A DNA stretch of 64,000 bases, taken from assembly GCF_006159205.1 (NCBI RefSeq), contig NZ_CP040812.1:1674001-1738000 (forward strand), given 5' to 3'. Of the stretch, positions 59,179-64,000 are shown piece by piece. The position numbers and the translations under genes are program-made. The stretch comes from Antarcticibacterium flavum. Its GTDB lineage: Bacteria; Bacteroidota; Bacteroidia; Flavobacteriales; Flavobacteriaceae. Position 1 is the first letter of the stretch, and every line of letters starts with the position of its first letter. Under the pieces are notes generated by a model. The model saw only the letters and a list, made by a program, of their open reading frames with translations. It searched no databases and had not been told where the DNA came from.

Positions 59179-60795
59179 ATGAAAAAATTATATAGTTCAA
59201 TATTAATTATCCTTATAAGCTTTTCAGGCTTTGCACAAAGCTCTGAGAAAAAAGGTGACCGTTTCTTTGCTCAAAGAGCATATGTAGACGCTGCTGAAGC
59301 TTATGAGAACGTTTCAAATAAGGACCAGAAAGTGCTTCAAAATTTAGGAGATGCATATTTCTACACGAACCAAATGGGAAATGCTGCAGAGGTTTATCGC
59401 ACTCTTTTCCTAAGACACGAAGCTGAAACAGACCCACAGTATAAATTCAGGTTTGCTCACGCTTTAATGGCTACAGGACAAAATGACGATGCCAGTCAAT
59501 ACTTTACCGAGTACCACGGGACAGATTTCAATTTTGACGAATTCAGAAGAGAAATGGATACAACAGTATCTCATGTGTATACTACCAACCAAATCATGAA
59601 CAATGCTGCATCTGCCGACTTTGGCATAGCATTCTACAATGACAAGGTGGTATTTGCATCTACCAGAAACCAGGAGCGACCAATTTATCCCTGGAATAAA
59701 AGACCAATGCTCGATCTTTATACAGCCGATATGGATGATGAAGGACAATTAAGCAATATTGTTCTTTTCCCGGGCGCCATTAACTCCGACACTCATGAGA
59801 GCTCTGCTACTTTTAGCCAGGACGGTATGACCATGTTCTTTGACCGTACCAATGACAAAAGGGTAAAGGATGAAAATGATGAGCGCGTTGCTCACATAAG
59901 TATTTATCGTGCAGAAAATGTTAATGGTAACTGGACAAATATTCAAAGAGTTCCTTTTTCAAGTGACGAATATTCTACAGAACACCCAAGCTTAAGCCCA
60001 GATGGAACTCAGCTTTATTTTGCAAGTGATATGCCTGGATCTGTTGGTTCATTTGACATCTATGTTGTAGATGTGAATGAGGATGGCACATTTGGCACCC
60101 CACGTAACCTTGGTTCAAATGTGAACACAGCGCACAGAGAGCAGTTCCCTTTTATTAGTGGAGACGGCACCTTATACTTTTCGTCAAACGGTCATCCGGG
60201 ATTTGGAAATATGGATATCTACAGCACAGAAGGTGACTTTAGTGAAGTAAGAAATCTTGGAACTTCAATAAACAGTGCTTTTGATGATTTCGCTTATGCA
60301 ATTCGTGATGGTGAAGAAGAAGGTTTCTTTGCTTCAAACAGAAGAGGAACAGACAATCTTTATACTTTCACCAGAGAGGACTACACTCCTCCGGTTGTTG
60401 AGATAGAAGAGAGAGAAACTAATCCTGAAACAGGAAGACAGCAACTTAGAGACGTAGGTAACATTTACTTTGATTTTGACAAGTCAACTATTAAAGAAGA
60501 ATCTAAACCTACTCTTAATAAAGTAGCCGATATTATGAAGAAGTACCCAAGCCTTGAGATCGAGATTGGTTCTCATGCCGATGCAAGAGGATCTGACAGG
60601 TACAACATGGCACTTTCTGAAAGACGTGCAGCTTCAACTCTTGAATACCTTGTTAGCCAGGGCATCGAAAGAGAAAGATTAACCTCTAAAGGTTATGGTG
60701 AGTCAATGCCACTTAACGATTGTACACAACCTACTGGATGTACCAGCGAGCAATACGCAAGGAACAGACGTAGTGAGTTCACAATTATGAATTAA
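59179..60795 (+). CDS. OmpA family protein with PD40 propeller repeats (PorE-like)
   Basis: A 538-aa periplasmic/outer-membrane protein. Signal peptide ends SGFAQ; TPR-like helices ~25-120 (AQRAYVDAAEAYENVSNKDQ, YRTLFLRHEAETDPQYKFRF); WD40/PD40-like propeller ~140-400 (EHPSLSPDGTQLYFASDMPG, EQFPFISGDGTLYFSSNGHP, DDFAYAIRDGEEEGFFASNR); OmpA peptidoglycan-binding domain ~425-538 (GNIYFDFDKSTIKEESKPTL, YNMALSERRAASTLEYLVSQ, ARNRRSEF). Related PorE links the T9SS to peptidoglycan. Many paralogues have a carboxypeptidase-like insert before the OmpA domain, missing here. Third gene of the T9SS cassette, 14 bases after porP. Confidence 0.92.
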   Translation: MKKLYSSILIILISFSGFAQSSEKKGDRFFAQRAYVDAAEAYENVSNKDQKVLQNLGDAYFYTNQMGNAAEVYRTLFLRHEAETDPQYKFRFAHALMATGQNDDASQYFTEYHGTDFNFDEFRREMDTTVSHVYTTNQIMNNAASADFGIAFYNDKVVFASTRNQERPIYPWNKRPMLDLYTADMDDEGQLSNIVLFPGAINSDTHESSATFSQDGMTMFFDRTNDKRVKDENDERVAHISIYRAENVNGNWTNIQRVPFSSDEYSTEHPSLSPDGTQLYFASDMPGSVGSFDIYVVDVNEDGTFGTPRNLGSNVNTAHREQFPFISGDGTLYFSSNGHPGFGNMDIYSTEGDFSEVRNLGTSINSAFDDFAYAIRDGEEEGFFASNRRGTDNLYTFTREDYTPPVVEIEERETNPETGRQQLRDVGNIYFDFDKSTIKEESKPTLNKVADIMKKYPSLEIEIGSHADARGSDRYNMALSERRAASTLEYLVSQGIERERLTSKGYGESMPLNDCTQPTGCTSEQYARNRRSEFTIMN

Positions 60796-60822
60796 AGTTG
60801 CAACTAACTAACCAACCAAAGA

Positions 60823-60853
60823 GAATGCCCCGGGAGACCGGGGCATTCTTATT
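60823..60853 (+). terminator. Terminator after the T9SS cassette
   Basis: A perfect 11-bp GC-rich stem, GAATGCCCCGG / CCGGGGCATTC, loop GAGA, followed by TTATTT; 28 bases past the ompA-like stop. Confidence 0.92.
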
Positions 60854-61303
60854 TATAAGAAGTTTGAACTTTCATTCATCTGAAATCAAAGACAGCTTTA
60901 GGCTTATAGTTTAAAATCATTTGAACATAACCCATCCCTTCTAATAAAAAAAGAAAACCTGTAAAAGAATGGGGAGCAATATATTAATGTCCTTATTAGA
61001 ACATACAAGGTCTATGAAGTTAGACCTGTTTTACTAAGAGTTGCAATTTCAACTCGCCTTGAGATTAGCTGTAGATTTGAAATGTAATTAGGTTATTTTT
61101 TGCCAGCCTAAACCAGGTGCCTATTTCAAGTGTTAGGAATTATTAACTGTAAATTAAAATCGAAAATCGTAGAAGTACTGGCAATTTATTTTAAAAGATA
61201 GGAATGGTCTGAAAAATTCAATGTTCGGGAGGCTATGTCATCCCATAACAAGCACATCTCTTAACCTCATCCAACTATTTCAACCCAGGTTATAAAACCA
61301 ACA
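60854..61303. other. Intergenic region, about 450 bp, without gene
   Basis: No reading frame with protein-like features on either strand and no tRNA-like structure seen. One small hairpin, AGGTCTA-TGAAGT-TAGACCT at 61008-61027, is followed by GTTTTA and might be a terminator of an unseen small RNA. The two flanking genes converge (ompA-like + and DUF4136 -), so there is no obvious need for promoters here. Confidence 0.35.
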
Positions 61304-61825
61304 TCATTTCTTAGGAGGGTATCCGGCCAGGGCTTTGTCGATCATGGTCCTAAGTTGTCTTTCGCGCTTTTCAGGTGAGGCATCACGATCAAATTTGTAA
61401 TCTACTACTGCCTGCCATATAAGTGCATCCTCCTGCACATCGATGAAATCAATGGTAAGTTGTAAAAAAGTATCGGGGCCACCAAGAGGAATTCCGCCGG
61501 AGACACCTATGCCCATATTACGGCCGGTACCTCCTACTCCAACCCCAACACTGCTTCGGCTCTCGGATTCATATTCAGTAGAATAAAAGTTTACATAGAT
61601 CTGCGGATTTTCAGCAGTTGTAAAACCTTTCCCGGCCAGCTTTTCATTAAGAATATTTATAATGCGCTTATCATCCAGCTGGTTTAAGCCTGTTACAAGG
61701 TCTGGATAAATCTGGTAGGTTGTTATACCGGAGAATTCCCTTTTTTCATCATAATCATATACTGCCCGGGGAGAACTACATGAAGTGAAGATTGCCAGTA
61801 AAAAAATATATTTAAAGAGCCTCAT
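61304..61825 (-). CDS. DUF4136 domain lipoprotein
   Basis: A 173-aa lipoprotein: signal peptide with FTSC then SSPRAV. DUF4136 features: YDEKREFSGITTYQIYP, NEKLAGKGFTTAENPQIYVN, a Gly-rich central loop (VGVGVGGTGRNMGIGVSGGI) and LTIDFIDVQEDALIWQAVVD. Function unknown; it is widespread in Bacteroidetes envelopes. It lies downstream of obg across a 62-base gap. Confidence 0.88.
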   Translation of the reverse strand: MRLFKYIFLLAIFTSCSSPRAVYDYDEKREFSGITTYQIYPDLVTGLNQLDDKRIINILNEKLAGKGFTTAENPQIYVNFYSTEYESESRSSVGVGVGGTGRNMGIGVSGGIPLGGPDTFLQLTIDFIDVQEDALIWQAVVDYKFDRDASPEKRERQLRTMIDKALAGYPPKK

Positions 61826-61887
61826 AAGGTGATTTTTATTTTAAAGTTACATAAAAATCAAACCCCGAAATAGCTGATTAACAAGAA

Positions 61888-62895
61888 TTAAACAGCCTGT
61901 TTATTTAGCATTTCCCATAGTTTATCCTTTAACTCAACCAGGCCCTGCTGTGCCACGGCCGATATAAATAGATAAGGAGCATTTAAATTACCATCGAGCT
62001 CTGCTTTCAACTCAGCCTTGAGTTCCTCATCAAGCATATCACTCTTCGAGATAGCGATCAATCGGTCTTTATCCAGCATTTCAGGATTATAACGTCGCAG
62101 CTCATCAAGGAGTATTTCGTACTGCTTAACAATATCCCTGGCGTCTGCAGGGATAAGGAATAGTAATGTAGAATTCCGCTCAATATGCCTTAGAAATCTA
62201 TGTCCAATACCTTTTCCCTCTGCCGCACCTTCAATAATACCGGGGATATCTGCCACAACAAAGGTTTGGTAATCCCTGTACTCCACAATACCCAGGTTGG
62301 GTTTAAGGGTGGTAAATTCGTAATCGGCTATCTTGGGTTTTGCTGCCGTAATAACAGAAAGTAAGGTAGATTTACCGGCATTTGGAAAGCCTACGAGGCC
62401 AACATCGGCAAGGATCTTAAGCTCCAGTGTAATATCCTTCTCCTCCCCTTCCAGCCCGGGTTGGGCATATCGCGGGGTTTGGTTTTTTGAGGATTTGAAA
62501 TGGCTGTTACCAAGACCACCTTTACCACCTTCGGCCACGATGATCTCCTGCCCGTCTTCTGTTATTTCATGCAGTATTTCCTGGGTTTCGGTATCTCTTA
62601 ACACAGTGCCCAGCGGAACTTCAATATACTGGTCTTGCCCATCTGCCCCCGTGCTGGTCTGTTTTCCACCACTTGACCCATGTTCAGCCCTTATGTGGCG
62701 TTTGAATTTAAGATGAAACAGGGTCCAAAGATTTTTATTCCCCTTTAATACTACATGACCTCCACGGCCTCCATCTCCACCATCTGGGCCACCTTTGGCC
62801 ACATATTTTTCACGTCTAAGGTGAGCAGATCCCTGTCCCCCTTTACCGGAAGCTACATGTATTTTTACGTAATCAACAAAATTCCCTTCAGTCAT
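61888..62895 (-). CDS. obg: GTPase Obg/CgtA
   Basis: A 335-aa ribosome-assembly GTPase, essential in most bacteria. The Gly-rich Obg domain (1-158; [40 protein letters not shown]) is followed by the G domain: G1 [13 protein letters not shown], switch [14 protein letters not shown]3 [21 protein letters not shown]4 AISKSDM. It ends after the G domain, without the variable C-terminal Obg domain of some species. It follows adk by 42 bases. Confidence 0.97.
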   Translation of the reverse strand: MTEGNFVDYVKIHVASGKGGQGSAHLRREKYVAKGGPDGGDGGRGGHVVLKGNKNLWTLFHLKFKRHIRAEHGSSGGKQTSTGADGQDQYIEVPLGTVLRDTETQEILHEITEDGQEIIVAEGGKGGLGNSHFKSSKNQTPRYAQPGLEGEEKDITLELKILADVGLVGFPNAGKSTLLSVITAAKPKIADYEFTTLKPNLGIVEYRDYQTFVVADIPGIIEGAAEGKGIGHRFLRHIERNSTLLFLIPADARDIVKQYEILLDELRRYNPEMLDKDRLIAISKSDMLDEELKAELKAELDGNLNAPYLFISAVAQQGLVELKDKLWEMLNKQAV

Positions 62896-62937
62896 CTTTC
62901 TTTTTTTAAGGCTTCACCTATTTAGAGACACCTCTTT

Positions 62938-63516
62938 TTATTGCTGTAAAGAGTCAATTACAGCACTTATTCTTGCGGTGATCTCCTCAATAGATCCTAC
63001 CCCGTCAACTCCAAAATATTTATTTTTTTTCAGGTAATATTCCTTAAGGATCGCTGTTTCCTCATAGTATACTTTGATCCTGTTGCTTATTATAGCTTCA
63101 TCTGCATCATCTGTCCTGCCAGATGTTTTACCCCTTTCCAGCAATCTGTCTATCAAAATTCTGTCCTCGACCTCCAATGCTATCATAGCAGAAACTTCTG
63201 TCCCTTTCTTTTCCAGCAGGATAGCTAGAGCATCTGCCTGGGCTTCTGTCCTGGGGAAACCATCGAAAATAAAACCTTTGGCATTTGGATTTTTGTCCAC
63301 TTCTGCCTCCAGCATATTAATGGTTACCTCATCCGGGACCAGTTGTCCCTTATCCATATATGACTTGGCATTCATACCAAGATCTGTTTCATTTTTAATA
63401 TTGTATCTAAAGACATCTCCTGTTGAGATATGAACGAGGTCATATTTATCCTTTAGAACATTTGCCTGGGTTCCCTTACCGGCTCCCGGAGGTCCAAACA
63501 GCACCAAATTTGTCAT
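62938..63516 (-). CDS. adk: Adenylate kinase
   Basis: A 192-aa short-form enzyme interconverting ATP + AMP and 2 ADP. P-loop LFGPPGAGKGTQANVL (8-16), HISTGDVFRYNIKNETDLG (AMP site), FDGFPRTEAQADAL and the short lid ERGKTSGRTDDADE are seen; the lid has no zinc cysteines. Its ATG follows the hpt stop after three bases and is in the same frame as hpt. Confidence 0.97.
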   Translation of the reverse strand: MTNLVLFGPPGAGKGTQANVLKDKYDLVHISTGDVFRYNIKNETDLGMNAKSYMDKGQLVPDEVTINMLEAEVDKNPNAKGFIFDGFPRTEAQADALAILLEKKGTEVSAMIALEVEDRILIDRLLERGKTSGRTDDADEAIISNRIKVYYEETAILKEYYLKKNKYFGVDGVGSIEEITARISAVIDSLQQ

Positions 63517-63519
63517 GGT

Positions 63520-64000
63520 TTATTTTTTAAGTTTATATACCTGGGTAAGATTACGGCCCAATCCATCATAGTCCAGGCCATATCCAACAATAAAATAATT
63601 CGGGATCTCTATTCCTATATAGTCAATTGACAGTTCCTTTTTATAAGCTTCCGGCTTATAGAAAAGGGTCGCGATCCTGTAACCGGAAACTTTCTTTTCC
63701 CTTAGGATCCTGTCGATCTCAACAAGTGTGTTCCCCGTGTCAATTATATCTTCTATTACAATCACTTCCCTGCCTTCCAGCTCCTGGGTAAGGCCCAGCA
63801 AAGTTTGCACCTTTCCGGTAGTAGTTGTTCCTTCATAAGAACCCAGTTTCACAAAACTCACCTCACAAGCCCCCGGAAATCTTTTTATAATTTCTGAAGC
63901 AACTAAAAATGCACCGTTTAGGATTCCCAGGAAAATTGGTGTTTTCTCCTCATAATCCCTGTTTATTTGTACAGATAGTTCCTCAATAGCTGTAGTTATG
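63520..64000 (-). CDS. hpt: Hypoxanthine phosphoribosyltransferase (5' partial)
   Basis: Purine salvage enzyme joining hypoxanthine or guanine to PRPP. The frame continues to the window edge (reading ITTAIEELSVQINRDYEEKT, then PIFLGILNGAFLVASEIIKR and FPGACEVSFVKLGSYEG), so the GTG/ATG-like start at 63861 is internal and the true start lies beyond base 64000. The PRPP motif VIVIEDIIDTGNTL and the C-terminal IPNYFIVGYGLDYDGLGRNL are intact. About 160 residues are visible. Confidence 0.95.
   Translation of the reverse strand, partial: ITTAIEELSVQINRDYEEKTPIFLGILNGAFLVASEIIKRFPGACEVSFVKLGSYEGTTTTGKVQTLLGLTQELEGREVIVIEDIIDTGNTLVEIDRILREKKVSGYRIATLFYKPEAYKKELSIDYIGIEIPNYFIVGYGLDYDGLGRNLTQVYKLKK

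Noticed and set aside
61008..61027. Hairpin AGGTCTA/TAGACCT as a small-RNA terminator
   Set aside because: Short stem, poor T-run and no sign of a gene before it; noted only in the intergenic entry.
62333..62716. 127-codon plus-strand frame opposite obg
   Set aside because: Mirror of the Gly-rich Obg domain; gives a Ser/Pro-rich artefact.

Overview
The window is chromosomal DNA from a member of the Bacteroidetes, class Flavobacteriia. Evidence: AT-rich sequence; two SusC/SusD pairs; a protein with a type IX secretion (T9SS type B) sorting domain beside PorP/SprF and OmpA genes; promoters of the Bacteroidetes type (TTTG, about 19-22 bases, TAnnTTTG); A-rich leaders without clear Shine-Dalgarno sequences; and the gene order rpsL...rplQ-carA-eno-gltA. 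A marine Gramella/Salinimicrobium-like Flavobacteriaceae is my guess from protein style only.

Layout. 1-3766 (+): the 3' end of an SDR/DUF2867 oxidoreductase gene and a lone beta-helix lipoprotein. 3817-5671 (-): two guanidino-group-modifying enzymes, citrulline hydrolase CtlX and an arginine deiminase/DDAH-like protein. 5862-10928 (+): a polysaccharide cassette, a glycoside-hydrolase-like lipoprotein overlapping a very large membrane protein that joins a GT2 synthase to a GH26-like hydrolase and another C-terminal domain. 11015-32417 (-): gltA, eno, carA and the merged str-S10-spc-alpha ribosomal super-cluster (rpsL to rplQ, with fusA, secY, infA and rpoA). 32792-42877 (+): two SusC/SusD loci, the first followed by a lipoprotein with a strongly acidic tail. 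42965-45940: rlmB, a rhomboid protease (-) and rarA. 45934-52918 (-): an apparent operon of mpl, radC, a polysaccharide-deacetylase-like gene, a YjjG-type nucleotidase, a lipoprotein, a DUF5723 protein and a secreted protein. 53409-60795 (+): a T9SS cassette of giant repeat adhesin, PorP/SprF and OmpA-PD40. 61304-64000 (-): DUF4136 lipoprotein, obg, adk and the 3' part of hpt.

The most important caution concerns sequence quality. Three genes (the GT2-GH fusion, enolase and mpl) are each broken by a single missing base next to a short homopolymer, and adding one base restores a full-length protein each time. Enolase is a central glycolytic gene, so consensus errors explain these breaks better than real mutations do.

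The best candidates for little-described biology are the synthase-hydrolase fusion with its coupled GH lipoprotein; a perfect 13-bp hairpin with a T-rich tail inside the ribosomal super-cluster between rpsJ and rplC; the apparently leaderless rlmB and rarA promoters; and a 12-base leader motif shared by the two susC genes. I saw no CRISPR array, insertion sequence, prophage, tRNA or rRNA.
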